A DNA stretch of 64,000 nt, from the NCBI GenBank assembly GCA_017434755.1, contig JAFRER010000016.1, positions 22,391-86,390 on the forward strand. Reading direction: 5' to 3'. Of the stretch, positions 32,061-40,658 are shown one piece after another. The DNA comes from Oscillospiraceae bacterium (GTDB lineage Bacteria > Bacillota > Clostridia > Oscillospirales > Oscillospiraceae). The notes beneath the pieces are model-generated. The model was not told where the DNA came from. It was given only the letters and a program-made list of their open reading frames with translations, and did no database searches. Numbering within the stretch: the first letter of the stretch is position 1; each line of letters begins with the position of its first letter. A program made the translations under genes and the position numbers.

Positions 32061-32763
32061 ACCGATACTCTCCATAAAGGACCTGAAGGTCAATTACGGC
32101 GGCATCGAAGCCGTTAAGGGCATCTCCTTCGACGTGGAGGAGGGCAGCATCGTCACGCTGATCGGCGCTAACGGCGCGGGAAAAAGCTCCACGCTGCGCA
32201 CCATAGCCGGTCTTGTAAAACCTGCCGCGGGCAGCATTGTCTTCCGCGGGGACGACATCACCGGCTACGACACTAACGTGATCGTGCGCAAGGGCATCAC
32301 GCTGGTCCCCGAAGGCCGCCGCATTTTCCCGGACCTCACGGTACAGGAGAACCTGCGCGTCGGCGCGTATCTGCGCAGCGACGATATTTCCGGGGATTTC
32401 CAGTGGGTATACGATCTGTTCCCGCGTCTGAAGGAACGGACCTGGCAGGCAGGAGGCACGCTCTCCGGCGGTGAGCAGCAGATGCTTGCGGTCGCCCGCG
32501 CGCTGATGAGCAAGCCGAAACTCATCATGATGGATGAGCCTTCCCTCGGTCTGGCCCCGCTGGTCGTGCGCGGCATCTTCGACATCATCCGCGAGATCAA
32601 CGCGCAGGGGGTCACGGTCCTGCTCATCGAGCAGAATGCCAACATGGCCCTGAAGGTCGCGGATTATGCCTATGTCCTTGAGACCGGGCGCATCGGTCTA
32701 TCGGGAACGGGAAAGGAACTCCTCACCAACGACGATGTCAAAAAAGCTTATCTCGGAAGCTGA
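32053..32763 (+). CDS. livF: Branched-chain amino acid type ABC ATPase LivF
   Basis: The 236-residue ATPase has Walker A GANGAGKSSTLRT, LVPEGRRIFPDLTVQENL, signature LSGGEQQMLAVARALM, Walker B LIMMDEPSLGLAP and H-loop LLIEQNANMAL. Size and motifs are standard LivF. It is the last gene of the operon and is followed by a strong terminator. Confidence 0.94.
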   Translation: MSEPILSIKDLKVNYGGIEAVKGISFDVEEGSIVTLIGANGAGKSSTLRTIAGLVKPAAGSIVFRGDDITGYDTNVIVRKGITLVPEGRRIFPDLTVQENLRVGAYLRSDDISGDFQWVYDLFPRLKERTWQAGGTLSGGEQQMLAVARALMSKPKLIMMDEPSLGLAPLVVRGIFDIIREINAQGVTVLLIEQNANMALKVADYAYVLETGRIGLSGTGKELLTNDDVKKAYLGS

Positions 32764-32776
32764 ATACGGATCGGGA

Positions 32777-32811
32777 AAAACAGGGAGCCGCCTATGCGGC
32801 TCCCTGTTTTC
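32777..32811 (+). terminator. Terminator of the Liv operon
   Basis: AAAACAGGGAGCCGC (32777-32791) pairs perfectly with GCGGCTCCCTGTTTT (32796-32810) around CTAT. Confidence 0.9.
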
Positions 32812-32894
32812 TCCAGCGGGAAAAGTGCGCGCTTTGCCCTAAATCGGCATCGGGAGAAGCGCTATTTTTAGTTATGTTTGCAGGTCCGGAATAC

Positions 32895-32924
32895 TTGACT
32901 AACCTGCACGTCGGCCGTTATACT
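32895..32924 (+). promoter_or_regulatory. Promoter of the Na/Pi cotransporter gene
   Basis: TTGACT (32895-32900) and TATACT (32919-32924) are separated by 18 bases, with a leader of about 40 bases. No clear Pho-box repeats were seen. Confidence 0.65.
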
Positions 32925-32969
32925 GCAAAATGCGATATTGTATACTTCGGTTTTAAATGAGGAACCTGT

Positions 32970-34829
32970 ATGAATGTTTTTGATGTGATCTCCCTTCTCG
33001 GCGGACTTGCCATGTTCCTGTACGGCATGCGTCTAATGGGTGATTCACTGAAAGAAAACTCCTCCGGAGCTTTTCAGCGTGCCATGGAAAAGGTGACGAA
33101 CAGTCACCTCAAGGCTTTCATCCTCGGCGTGCTCGTCACGGCGCTGATCCAGTCATCCACGGCCACCATCGTGATCACGGCCGGCCTTGTCGGCGCCGGC
33201 ATCCTTACACTTCACCAGTCGCTCGGCATCATCGTCGGCGCAAACGTCGGCACAACAGTCACCGGCCAGATCATCCGGCTGCTGGACATCGATTCCAACG
33301 CAGCCTCCTGGCTGCGGTTCTTCCAGCCCTCCACCCTTGCGCCGATTGCGCTGGTTCTGGGCATGGTGCTGATCATGGGCAAGCTGGTGAAGAACTCGAA
33401 GTCCGTCGGCAGCATCGCCATCGGATTCGGCATTTTGTTTTCCGGTCTTCTGAACATGACCGGGGCGGTCGATGCCCTTTCAAAGTCGGGTATGGTGGAG
33501 CGCCTGTTCGCCGGCCTGGGAGAAAACCCGTTCCTCGGGTACGTCACCGGCGCGGGAGTTGCCTTCATGCTGCAGAGCTCTTCGGCCACGGTCGGTATCC
33601 TGCAGGCCTTCTCCGCCTCCGGCATGCTGACCTTCAAATCCATTTATGCGGTCATCGTCGGCATCTACCTCGGAGACTGCGTGACGACCGCCATCGTCTG
33701 CTCTATCGGCGCCAAGGCGGAAGCCAAGCGTGTCGGCCTGGTGAACATCCTGTTCAACCTCAGTGAGACGGTGCTTGTCCTGATCGGCGTTACCGTCGCC
33801 CATCACCTCGGCCTGCTGGACGGGCTGTGGGATCGGACGGTGAATTCCGGCATGATCGCGAACACAAACACGATCTTCAATCTCACATGTTCTCTGTGCC
33901 TTTTCCCAATGCTGAACGTCTATGAGAAGCAAAGCCGGCGCATCATCAAAGACGATGCGGAACCGGAAGAGAAATACAAGGCCATTCTTGACGGTCTGAA
34001 CCCGAGCTTCTTCAATACGCCCGCCCTGGCTCTCCGCAGCTGCTACCAGGTCCTGCTGACCATGTTCCTCGCCGCCCGCTCGAATCTTGAAAAAGCGGGG
34101 ACCCTCCTTGAGAAATACGATGAGGAGGTCCATAAGGAGATCCTGGACGAGGAGGAGAACATCGACAAGCTGACGGACCGCGTCAGCCGGTACACCGTGG
34201 AACTGCTTCCGCATCTGCGGCTCGAGCAGCACGTTGCAATATTGAACCAGTACTATAAGGTCACCACGGAATTCGAACGCCTCGGAGACCATGCCGTGAA
34301 CATTGCCGAGATCGGGGGAAACCTGTCCAATACCGGAACATCCTTTTCACAGACGGCCAAAGATGAACTCAAGGTCGTGGAGGAAGCTATCAATCAGATC
34401 CTCGATGAGACGGAGCAGGCTTTCCGCAAGCGGGATGTGAAGGCTGCGCGGGAGATAGAGCCGCTCGTTCAGATCGTCAGCGAGCTCATCGTCGCGCTCA
34501 AGCGCAACCATCTTCGCCGCATGAGCCTTGGTCAGTGCTCCATGTACGCGGATATAAGCTTTACCAACCTGCTTGTGGAGATCCGCCGTGTCGCCGCGGT
34601 CTGCTCGAATGTGGGCGTGGCTACGGTGGTGCGTGTGAATCCGGAGCTTGCCGACCATGAGCATCTCTATTTCGAGAGCCTGCATGACAGCAGGGATGAA
34701 GAATTCAACACAGCCTATGAGGCGGCGCATTCACGGTATTTTTCCCGTCTTGCCGTCGCGCAGCATATGATACCGGAGAAAATGCCGGGCGTGATCCCTG
34801 CGGAACCGGAACCGGAAGAAGATTTATAA
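32970..34829 (+). CDS. Na+/phosphate cotransporter with C-terminal PhoU-like domain
   Basis: The 619-residue protein has two inverted membrane repeats marked by the QSS motifs: ALIQSSTATIVITAGLVGAG with GANVGTTVT, and FMLQSSSATVGILQAFSASG. After about residue 330 comes a helical PhoU-like region (YYKVTTEFERLGDHAVNIAE is characteristic). Such proteins import phosphate with sodium, and the PhoU part probably regulates activity. The gene is monocistronic with its own promoter and terminator. Confidence 0.92.
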   Translation: MNVFDVISLLGGLAMFLYGMRLMGDSLKENSSGAFQRAMEKVTNSHLKAFILGVLVTALIQSSTATIVITAGLVGAGILTLHQSLGIIVGANVGTTVTGQIIRLLDIDSNAASWLRFFQPSTLAPIALVLGMVLIMGKLVKNSKSVGSIAIGFGILFSGLLNMTGAVDALSKSGMVERLFAGLGENPFLGYVTGAGVAFMLQSSSATVGILQAFSASGMLTFKSIYAVIVGIYLGDCVTTAIVCSIGAKAEAKRVGLVNILFNLSETVLVLIGVTVAHHLGLLDGLWDRTVNSGMIANTNTIFNLTCSLCLFPMLNVYEKQSRRIIKDDAEPEEKYKAILDGLNPSFFNTPALALRSCYQVLLTMFLAARSNLEKAGTLLEKYDEEVHKEILDEEENIDKLTDRVSRYTVELLPHLRLEQHVAILNQYYKVTTEFERLGDHAVNIAEIGGNLSNTGTSFSQTAKDELKVVEEAINQILDETEQAFRKRDVKAAREIEPLVQIVSELIVALKRNHLRRMSLGQCSMYADISFTNLLVEIRRVAAVCSNVGVATVVRVNPELADHEHLYFESLHDSRDEEFNTAYEAAHSRYFSRLAVAQHMIPEKMPGVIPAEPEPEEDL

Positions 34830-34841
34830 AAAAGAAAGTCA

Positions 34842-34882
34842 AAAAAACCACAGTCCCCGTGATGCGGGAACTGTGGTTTTTT
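34842..34882. terminator. Bidirectional terminator
   Basis: AAAACCACAGT-CCCG and CGGG-ACTGTGGTTTT form a stem with T-runs on both strands, between the cotransporter gene and the converging nucleosidase gene. Confidence 0.85.
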
Positions 34883-34947
34883 GATCTGCTGCCTGTCGGC
34901 ATCCGGGCCGGAAATGACGGTCAGAGCCCGGACGGCTTTTTTGCTTT

Positions 34948-35658
34948 TCAGCGCATTCCGGCCAGCATGCCCATAACGATCCTGCAGGAATTGTCCGCGG
35001 CTGTACCGGCCATCTTTTCGAAGGATTCGGTTGCGTTCCCGTCCGCTTTGTCGGACATGCAGCGGATCACGACAAAAGGAACACCGTATTGTTCGCAGAC
35101 CGCCGCCACTGCAGCGCCTTCCATCTCGCAGGCAATGGCATCGAACTGTTCCTGAAGATACTTCACATAGGCCTCGGATGCCACGAACTGGTCCCCGGTG
35201 GCGATCCGCCCTGTGAAAACATGACCGGGGCCGACGGTTTCGGCGGCGGCCTCACAGGCCAGTCTGACCAGAGCCCCGTCGCAGACCGAATACCCGTCTG
35301 TCCCGCTGAATTCGGGAGACCAGCGAAAGCCGTTCTGCTCCTGAAATCCGTAATCATGCTGGACCAGATCCGTGGCGATGACCACATCCAGCACACGGGT
35401 CCTGTCACCGACGCCTCCGGCGATGCCAGTGAAGATCACCGAGGAGACGGGGTACCGGCAGAGCATAGCCGCGGCTCCCGCCGCAGAAAGAGCTTTGCCT
35501 ATGCCGGCCTGCGCGATCACGACGTCCGCCCCGCAGAGCCTGCCCACGTGGAAGTCCGTGCCGCCTATCCTGTCCGTACGGCTGATCGAGGCTTTCCCGA
35601 GCATAGACGCCACCTCGACCGGCATCGCGGAAATGATCCCTATGGTTCCCGTTTCCAT
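34948..35658 (-). CDS. mtnN: 5'-methylthioadenosine/S-adenosylhomocysteine nucleosidase
   Basis: The 236-residue enzyme cleaves adenine from MTA and SAH, feeding methionine salvage. It starts with IGIISAMPVEVASML (catalytic Glu in the usual AMxxE position). Further motifs are VIFTGIAGGVG, the purine-site region FDAIACEMEGAAVAAVC, and VIRCMSDKAD with the catalytic Asp. The start overlaps the stop of the upstream flavodoxin gene by one base. Length is typical. Confidence 0.92.
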   Translation of the reverse strand: METGTIGIISAMPVEVASMLGKASISRTDRIGGTDFHVGRLCGADVVIAQAGIGKALSAAGAAAMLCRYPVSSVIFTGIAGGVGDRTRVLDVVIATDLVQHDYGFQEQNGFRWSPEFSGTDGYSVCDGALVRLACEAAAETVGPGHVFTGRIATGDQFVASEAYVKYLQEQFDAIACEMEGAAVAAVCEQYGVPFVVIRCMSDKADGNATESFEKMAGTAADNSCRIVMGMLAGMR

Positions 35659-36137
35659 CAGCAGACCCCCAGTCCGGCGATCCAGGACTTCAGTTCATCT
35701 TCCGATGCGCGTGACCGGAAGCGCTTTCCCTTCAGGACACGGGCACCTTTCGCAAGCGATTCGATGCGGATCTGGCCCTCTCCGAGATCGCTCCCGCCGG
35801 AGGTGAAGAAGGGGATCACGGTCTTGCCGGTAAGATCGGTGCTGTCCAGAAAACTGTCGATGATGCTCGGCTCCCGGTACCACCAGATGGGAAAACCGAG
35901 GAATATTACGTCGGCGCCGGAAACCGGCGCGTTGGTGTCCGCCAGCGCGGGGCGGCAGTTTTTATCTTGCATCTCAAGGGTCGTGCGACTTCTTTTGTCC
36001 ATCCAGTTCAGGTCTCTGCGTTCATATGGCATCGCCGGACGGATCTCATAAATCTCCGCGCCCGCAGCGGCGGCAAGGGTCTTCGCAAGCTTCGCGGTGC
36101 TTCCGCTTGCACTGAAATAGGCGACCAGGGCGTTCAT
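35658..36137 (-). CDS. Flavodoxin
   Basis: The 159-residue protein has the FMN phosphate loop YFSASGSTAKLAK (residues about 7-19), FLGFPIWWYREPSIIDSFL with the aromatic Trp-Tyr contact to the isoalloxazine ring, and VIPFFTSGGSDLG. It matches the flavodoxin 4-like group common in gut Clostridia and probably acts as a cytoplasmic reductase or electron carrier. It is the first gene before mtnN; the functional tie is not obvious. Confidence 0.9.
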   Translation of the reverse strand: MNALVAYFSASGSTAKLAKTLAAAAGAEIYEIRPAMPYERRDLNWMDKRSRTTLEMQDKNCRPALADTNAPVSGADVIFLGFPIWWYREPSIIDSFLDSTDLTGKTVIPFFTSGGSDLGEGQIRIESLAKGARVLKGKRFRSRASEDELKSWIAGLGVC

Positions 36138-36242
36138 GTCGTTTTCTCCTTATCCTTTACTTTGAAAAGCGCTTTGGATATACTATATACAAAGACGAGG
36201 AAACATGCAAGCTTCGGACGGCCGGTGACGGCGAAAGGATAG

Positions 36243-36551
36243 ATGGGATTCATGCTGGTTTTTCAAATAATACCTCTGGCGGCGCTCGGGATCTATTTCC
36301 TGTATATCATCTATTATGTCGCGGTCCCCATGGCCCGGCTCAGATTCCTCATGCATGTAGGCTATAAAAAGTATCACTGCACGGACATACGCATCGACGA
36401 TACCGGGGTCATCGTCCGGATCATGGAAAACGGGCGGGAGCGGGTACTATGGCGCCCGATGGAGATTGGCCTTGATATGCAGTATATGGCGATGACGGCG
36501 GCCACGGAGCTCAGGAGCATCTTCCGGGAGATCCGGAAGGGCAGAGTCTGA
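36243..36551 (+). CDS. Small membrane-anchored protein, unknown function
   Basis: The 102-residue protein has an N-terminal hydrophobic segment (VFQIIPLAALGIYFLYIIYYVAV, residues about 6-28; two short helices possible) followed by a soluble, charged domain with CTDIRIDDTGVIVRIMENGR. AAAGGA precedes the ATG by five bases. I know no family for it. It stands alone between divergent and convergent neighbours. Confidence 0.6.
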   Translation: MGFMLVFQIIPLAALGIYFLYIIYYVAVPMARLRFLMHVGYKKYHCTDIRIDDTGVIVRIMENGRERVLWRPMEIGLDMQYMAMTAATELRSIFREIRKGRV

Positions 36552-36574
36552 CGGCGGCAGCGGGTCCGGTTGTC

Positions 36575-36630
36575 GGAAGAAAACAAAGGAGCAGGAACAT
36601 TAGGTCCCCGCTCCTTTGTTTTCTTCTTCC
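36575..36630. terminator. Terminator hairpin overlapping the 3' end of the HAD gene
   Basis: GGAAGAAAACAAAGGAGC (36575-36592) pairs over 17 bases with the sequence at 36610-36626. The right arm encodes the last residues (EEENKGAG) of the converging HAD phosphatase, whose stop is at 36600-36602. Confidence 0.75.
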
Positions 36631-37310
36631 AGGATGCCCGTCAGCTCGTGCAGATCGTATATCACATGGTCCACGATGTAGTCTTCGGGCACGGGTTTCC
36701 GCTCCGGATCATACCAGCATGTTTTGATCCCAGCGTTCATGCCGCCCCGGATGTCGCTTGTCAGCGAATCGCCGACGATCATCACGGACAACGGATCGAC
36801 TGGCTGGATCGCCTCGAACACTTTTTCAAAAAAAGCGCTGTTCGGCTTTTCAACGCCCAGCTTCTCCGAGAGGAACACACCGTCCATCTGCTCGCCGAAT
36901 CCCGACCGTTCCAGCTTCTTCGTCTGGGCGGCGACCGTGCCGTTGGAGACGACGTACTGTTTCACGATCCCTTTCAGCGACCGGACGATGTTCAGACTAT
37001 CGTCCCGGTAGACGATGGTGTCGCCGAGGGTGAGCTGGTAGCGTTCGTTGAAGGCGGGCGCGATACCGGGATCGATGCCGTATTCTCCGAAAAACAATTC
37101 AAAACGGCCGAGCAGGACCTGCGGTTTTGTCAGTTCGTTCCGTTCAAGACGCTCCCAAAAGCGGATATTGATCGTCGAATATTGCGCGAGCATGGCGTCG
37201 GTGCACGCGCCGAGACCAAATTCCGAAAAAAGCGTCCGGATCGCGGCGCTCTCCGCTGCCTTGAAATCCAGCAGGGTCCCATCAACGTCCCATAAAACCG
37301 TGGTGATCAT
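36600..37310 (-). CDS. HAD-family phosphatase, YjjG-like pyrimidine nucleotidase
   Basis: The protein of about 236 residues has HAD motif I LWDVDGTLLDF, motif II VVSNGT, a Lys in GVEKPNSAFFEKVF, and motif IV MIVGDSLTSDIRGGMNAGI. The cap region (FWERLERNELTKPQVLLGRFE) fits the YjjG group, which hydrolyses non-canonical pyrimidine nucleotides. ATG 37310 lies one base after the stop of the GNAT gene; the longer frame to 37367 would run through that gene. It is cotranscribed with the GNAT and YwaF-like genes. Confidence 0.88.
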   Translation of the reverse strand: MITTVLWDVDGTLLDFKAAESAAIRTLFSEFGLGACTDAMLAQYSTINIRFWERLERNELTKPQVLLGRFELFFGEYGIDPGIAPAFNERYQLTLGDTIVYRDDSLNIVRSLKGIVKQYVVSNGTVAAQTKKLERSGFGEQMDGVFLSEKLGVEKPNSAFFEKVFEAIQPVDPLSVMIVGDSLTSDIRGGMNAGIKTCWYDPERKPVPEDYIVDHVIYDLHELTGILEEENKGAGT

Positions 37311-37311
37311 G

Positions 37312-37944
37312 TCAGAAGATCTGGCCGGGCAGCCGGAGCTTTTCCTTCGGCGGGAAGCCTTTGTCAAACTCTTCTACGTCCGCTTCATCCACGTAATAGC
37401 CGGCAGGGGTCTGATACACGCCGGTGATCCCGTCCAGATAGCCGGGGATGAGCTCTTTGCATAGGAAGAAGGACTGATCCGCGTCCGCGGGCATGTCGTG
37501 GTAGCGGATGCCGAAACTGCTGGCATAGTCGAAGCCGCTCTTGCCGTAAAAGCCGATGTTTCCCTCGAAAAGGACGGCGCCGAAGCCCATTTCCGCCGCT
37601 TTTTCCATTGAGTAATCCAGCAGGGCCTTTCCGTAGCCTTTGCGTTTGAGTTCGGGCGTAATGCAGATCGGGCCCATCGTCAGGACCGGGACCGTCCGTC
37701 CGTCATCGGCTTCGATCACGGTCTTCATGAACATGTTCTGTCCGATCAGACGCCCGTCCCGCTCCAGCACGATGTCCAGATCCCTCACGAAAACCGGATC
37801 GTCCCGGAGCACATGGATCACGTAGTGCTCGCTGCATCCGGGGCGGTAAACGTTCCAGAACGCCTCCCGCACCAGGTTTTCCACATCCCGGTATTCCTCT
37901 TTTCTCTCCGGGCGGATGGTATAGTCAGGTGTATTCATTGTCAT
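37312..37944 (-). CDS. GNAT-family N-acetyltransferase
   Basis: The 210-residue protein has the GNAT fold markers: TIRPERKEEYRDVENLV at the start, LTMGPICITPELKRKGYGKAL (the acetyl-CoA pyrophosphate loop R/Q-x-x-G-x-G/A is in RKGYGK), and GAVLFEGNIGFYGKSGF. The target is unknown. The start overlaps the upstream gene by four bases (ATGA). Confidence 0.9.
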   Translation of the reverse strand: MTMNTPDYTIRPERKEEYRDVENLVREAFWNVYRPGCSEHYVIHVLRDDPVFVRDLDIVLERDGRLIGQNMFMKTVIEADDGRTVPVLTMGPICITPELKRKGYGKALLDYSMEKAAEMGFGAVLFEGNIGFYGKSGFDYASSFGIRYHDMPADADQSFFLCKELIPGYLDGITGVYQTPAGYYVDEADVEEFDKGFPPKEKLRLPGQIF

Positions 37945-38747
37945 ACTGGTTTGCAGTCCTTATACGGTCTCGGATTATTTTTGCGACGGCTGCGGTCCGA
38001 CAGCGCGAAAGGCGTGGTGACCAGCAGCATGTAGGGCAGCAGGATCAGGATGCTGGGGAGAAGATACAGATAGGGGAGCGGGATCCAGCTGTGGAAGATC
38101 TCCAGCAGAAAGTTGCCCTCGGTCTCCACGGAGAAGAAATAGTTCGCCTTGGGGTGCAGGCCGGTCCAGCGCAGCACCATGCTGAACAGGAAGATCACGA
38201 AGGAGACGATCAGGATAGTCAGGAGCGTGCCGGGCAGATCGCGGAACTTCGGACGGTACAGGCCGAAGGTGACGATCGCCAGCCCTTCGATGAACACCAT
38301 GAAGTGGGTCCCGTAGTATCCGAGCATGCGCGGAAGAAGCAAGGAATAGCCGTCAAAGCCGTTTCCGGGCATGATCAGCGCCATCAGCGCGCCGAGAGGC
38401 CCAATGAAAAAGCAGAAGCTCATCATTGGACGGCTCTTTTTCAGCACCGCGATAGGAATCAGAAGCATATTGATGTTACACAGCTGCAGGGGAAGCTCGC
38501 CCCACCAGTTGAAACCGCCCATGTTCGCGGTGATCTCGTTGAAGCTGCTGTCGCGGGAGAGGAAGATCTTGTAGAAGACGAAGCCGATCAGGGTAAGGAC
38601 GCAGGCGCAGACGAGCACCGTGTTTTTTATCCTGTAGCTCTTTCCCCGCAGGAGCAGGCTCGCGACGATGAGAAGAAGAAGGAAAGCGCCGGAGGTGAGA
38701 AGAAAGACCGTGTTGAACGGCGTTATGATCCAGGCGTCGGATTGCAT
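37941..38747 (-). CDS. YwaF-like (TIGR02206-type) integral membrane protein
   Basis: The protein of about 268 residues has roughly seven hydrophobic helices. GELPLQLCNINMLLIPIAVL and GYYGTHFMVFIEGLAIV match the YwaF/TIGR02206 group as I remember it. Function is unknown for the family. ATG 38747 follows AGGGAGGT with good spacing; the longer frame to 38867 adds a non-membrane extension. It is first in the three-gene operon. Confidence 0.82.
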   Translation of the reverse strand: MQSDAWIITPFNTVFLLTSGAFLLLLIVASLLLRGKSYRIKNTVLVCACVLTLIGFVFYKIFLSRDSSFNEITANMGGFNWWGELPLQLCNINMLLIPIAVLKKSRPMMSFCFFIGPLGALMALIMPGNGFDGYSLLLPRMLGYYGTHFMVFIEGLAIVTFGLYRPKFRDLPGTLLTILIVSFVIFLFSMVLRWTGLHPKANYFFSVETEGNFLLEIFHSWIPLPYLYLLPSILILLPYMLLVTTPFALSDRSRRKNNPRPYKDCKPV

Positions 38748-38902
38748 GGGGTACCTCCCTTGAGTTTGGACGATAAGGGGATTATAGCACGGGAGAGCGG
38801 TTTTCGGAAGAGACTTTTGATAGCTGCGTTTATAGCGGCCGGAAAGACAGGTAGGCATGTCATTCACTCCCGAGCCCGTTCAAGTCCCCGCTGATCAAAA
38901 GA

Positions 38903-38939
38903 AAAGAGATGAGATACCCAATAGAATGTCTCATCTCTT
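38903..38939 (-). terminator. Terminator of tRNA-Pro
   Basis: AAAGAGATGAGA and TCTCATCTCTTT form a perfect 12-base stem directly after the tRNA, followed on the minus strand by a T-rich tail. Confidence 0.8.
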
Positions 38940-39015
38940 TGGTCCGAGTGGAGGGACTTGAACCCCCGGCCTGATGGTCCCAAACCACCCGCGCTACCAA
39001 CTGCGCTACACCCGG
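38940..39015 (-). tRNA. tRNA-Pro (UGG)
   Basis: The minus strand folds as a cloverleaf with acceptor CCGGGTG/CACTCGG, anticodon loop TTTGGGA (anticodon TGG) and T arm GGGTTCAAGTCCC. CCA is encoded at 38940-38942. Confidence 0.95.
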
Positions 39016-39077
39016 ATCTGCGGCCTCGCCATTATACAACATCGGCTAAGGCCGCGCAAGATTTTTCTTGATTGATG

Positions 39078-39105
39078 TTTACCGGTGCCTGTGTTATTTT
39101 ATACT
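39078..39105 (+). promoter_or_regulatory. Promoter of the trmB-xth-dus operon
   Basis: TTTACC (39078-39083) and TATACT (39100-39105) have a 16-base spacer. The leader is about 40 bases. Confidence 0.5.
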
Positions 39106-39153
39106 AAGCTGAAAAAACGGATACAAAGCTGAAAAACCGGAGTGTGCCGCAAG

Positions 39154-39906
39154 ATGAGAATGAGAAAACGCCGCAATCTCGCGCCGCGCATGGAACGCTG
39201 CGCAGAGCTGCTGATATCGGAGCCCGAACAGATGAAAGGAAAATGGAAGGACCTGCTGCCCGGCTGCGGCGTGCTCTGGCTGGAGCTCGGCTGCGGGAAG
39301 GGACGGTTCACCGCGGAGCTGGCGGAGACGGAGCCGCAGGTGCTCCTCGTCGCCCTCGAGCGCGTGCCCGACGCGATGATCATCGCGATGGAGCGGGCGA
39401 AGAACAGAGGCCTTCCGAACGTGCGCTTCATCGACGGCAACGCCTCCCTGCTCGATACCTTTTTCGGCGCGGGAGAAGTCGACAGGATCTTCATCAATTT
39501 CTGCGATCCCTGGCCCAAGAGCCGCGACGCGAAGCTCAGGCTCACCTCGCCGGCCTTCCTCCGGCAGTACTGCGACGTGCTTCCCGTCGGCGGGCAGATC
39601 TGCTTCAAAACGGACAACACGCCGCTGTTCGACTGGTCCGTATCCGTCTTCAAAGACGAGAAGTGGCAGCTGTCCGAGCTCACCCACGACCTGCACGCGG
39701 ACGGCCCCCTCGGAATCATGACGGACTACGAGGCGAAATTTTACGCGGAGGGCATGAAGATCAACCGCCTCGTCGCGACGAAGACCGCGGCCACCCTCGG
39801 CACCGCCGCCGGCCCCGTGGCCAGACTGAAGGACGCCTCCCTCACGGACGCGAGGGGCTATGCGGAGAGCAGGGCCGCCTTTGAGAACAGAAAGGAACAG
39901 GAATGA
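39154..39906 (+). CDS. trmB: tRNA (guanine-N7)-methyltransferase
   Basis: The protein of about 250 residues methylates G46 in the tRNA variable loop using SAM. It has the SAM-binding motif LELGCGKGRFTAELAE, the family signature FINFCDPWPKSRDAKLRLTS and GGQICFKTDNTPLFDWS. ATG 39154 is preferred over GTG 39142, which lies within the likely ribosome binding site GGAGTG. It overlaps xth by four bases. Confidence 0.93.
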   Translation: MRMRKRRNLAPRMERCAELLISEPEQMKGKWKDLLPGCGVLWLELGCGKGRFTAELAETEPQVLLVALERVPDAMIIAMERAKNRGLPNVRFIDGNASLLDTFFGAGEVDRIFINFCDPWPKSRDAKLRLTSPAFLRQYCDVLPVGGQICFKTDNTPLFDWSVSVFKDEKWQLSELTHDLHADGPLGIMTDYEAKFYAEGMKINRLVATKTAATLGTAAGPVARLKDASLTDARGYAESRAAFENRKEQE

Positions 39907-40658
39907 GATTCATATCATGGAACGTCAACGGTCTGCGGGCCGTTATGAAAAAAGGCTTTGAGGACATCTTCTGGTCCCTCGGCGCGGATTTCTTCTGCAT
40001 CCAGGAGACCAAGCTGCAGGATGGTCAGATCGAGCTCGATCTGCCGGGATACGAGAGCTACTGGGCGTACGCCGAGAAGAAGGGCTACTCGGGAACCGCC
40101 GTGTTTACGAAGCATACGCCCCTTTCCGTGCGCTACAACCTCGGCATCGAGCGGCACGACACGGAGGGCAGAGCGGTCACGCTGGAATATGAGGATTTCT
40201 TCCTCGTCTGCGTCTACACGCCGAACGCCCAGGACGGTCTCAAACGAATCGATTACCGGATGGACTGGGAGGACGAGTTCCGCAACTACCTGTGTGAACT
40301 CGACGCCGTGAAGCCCGTGATCGCCTGCGGCGACATGAACGTTGCCCACAGCGAGATCGATCTGAAAAACCCTCAGGCCAACATCGGCAACGCGGGCTTC
40401 TCCTATGAGGAGCGCGGAAAGTTCACCGAGCTTCTCGAGGCGGGCTTTACCGACAGCTTCCGGTACCTCTATCCCGACCGGCGCGACGCCTACTCTTGGT
40501 GGAGTTACCGGGCGGCCGCGCGGGAGCGGAACGTGGGCTGGCGGATCGACTATTTCGTCGTGTCCGACAGGCTGCGGGACAACATAAAGGACGCCTACAT
40601 CCTGCCGGAGATCACCGGCTCCGACCACTGCCCCGTGGGGCTGGACATGACATGGTGA
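39903..40658 (+). CDS. xth: Exodeoxyribonuclease III
   Basis: The 251-residue enzyme is an AP endonuclease and 3' exonuclease in base-excision repair. It has SWNVNGLRAV, the catalytic Glu in IQETKLQDG, ACGDMNVAH, GWRIDYFVVSD and the final SDHCPVGL with the catalytic Asp-His pair. Its length is standard. It overlaps trmB and dus, so the three are one transcript. Confidence 0.95.
   Translation: MRFISWNVNGLRAVMKKGFEDIFWSLGADFFCIQETKLQDGQIELDLPGYESYWAYAEKKGYSGTAVFTKHTPLSVRYNLGIERHDTEGRAVTLEYEDFFLVCVYTPNAQDGLKRIDYRMDWEDEFRNYLCELDAVKPVIACGDMNVAHSEIDLKNPQANIGNAGFSYEERGKFTELLEAGFTDSFRYLYPDRRDAYSWWSYRAAARERNVGWRIDYFVVSDRLRDNIKDAYILPEITGSDHCPVGLDMTW

Noticed and set aside
37929-38894. 321-codon plus-strand open frame opposite the YwaF-like gene
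   Set aside because: The translation is charged low-complexity sequence; the minus strand encodes a coherent seven-helix membrane protein with a good ribosome binding site.
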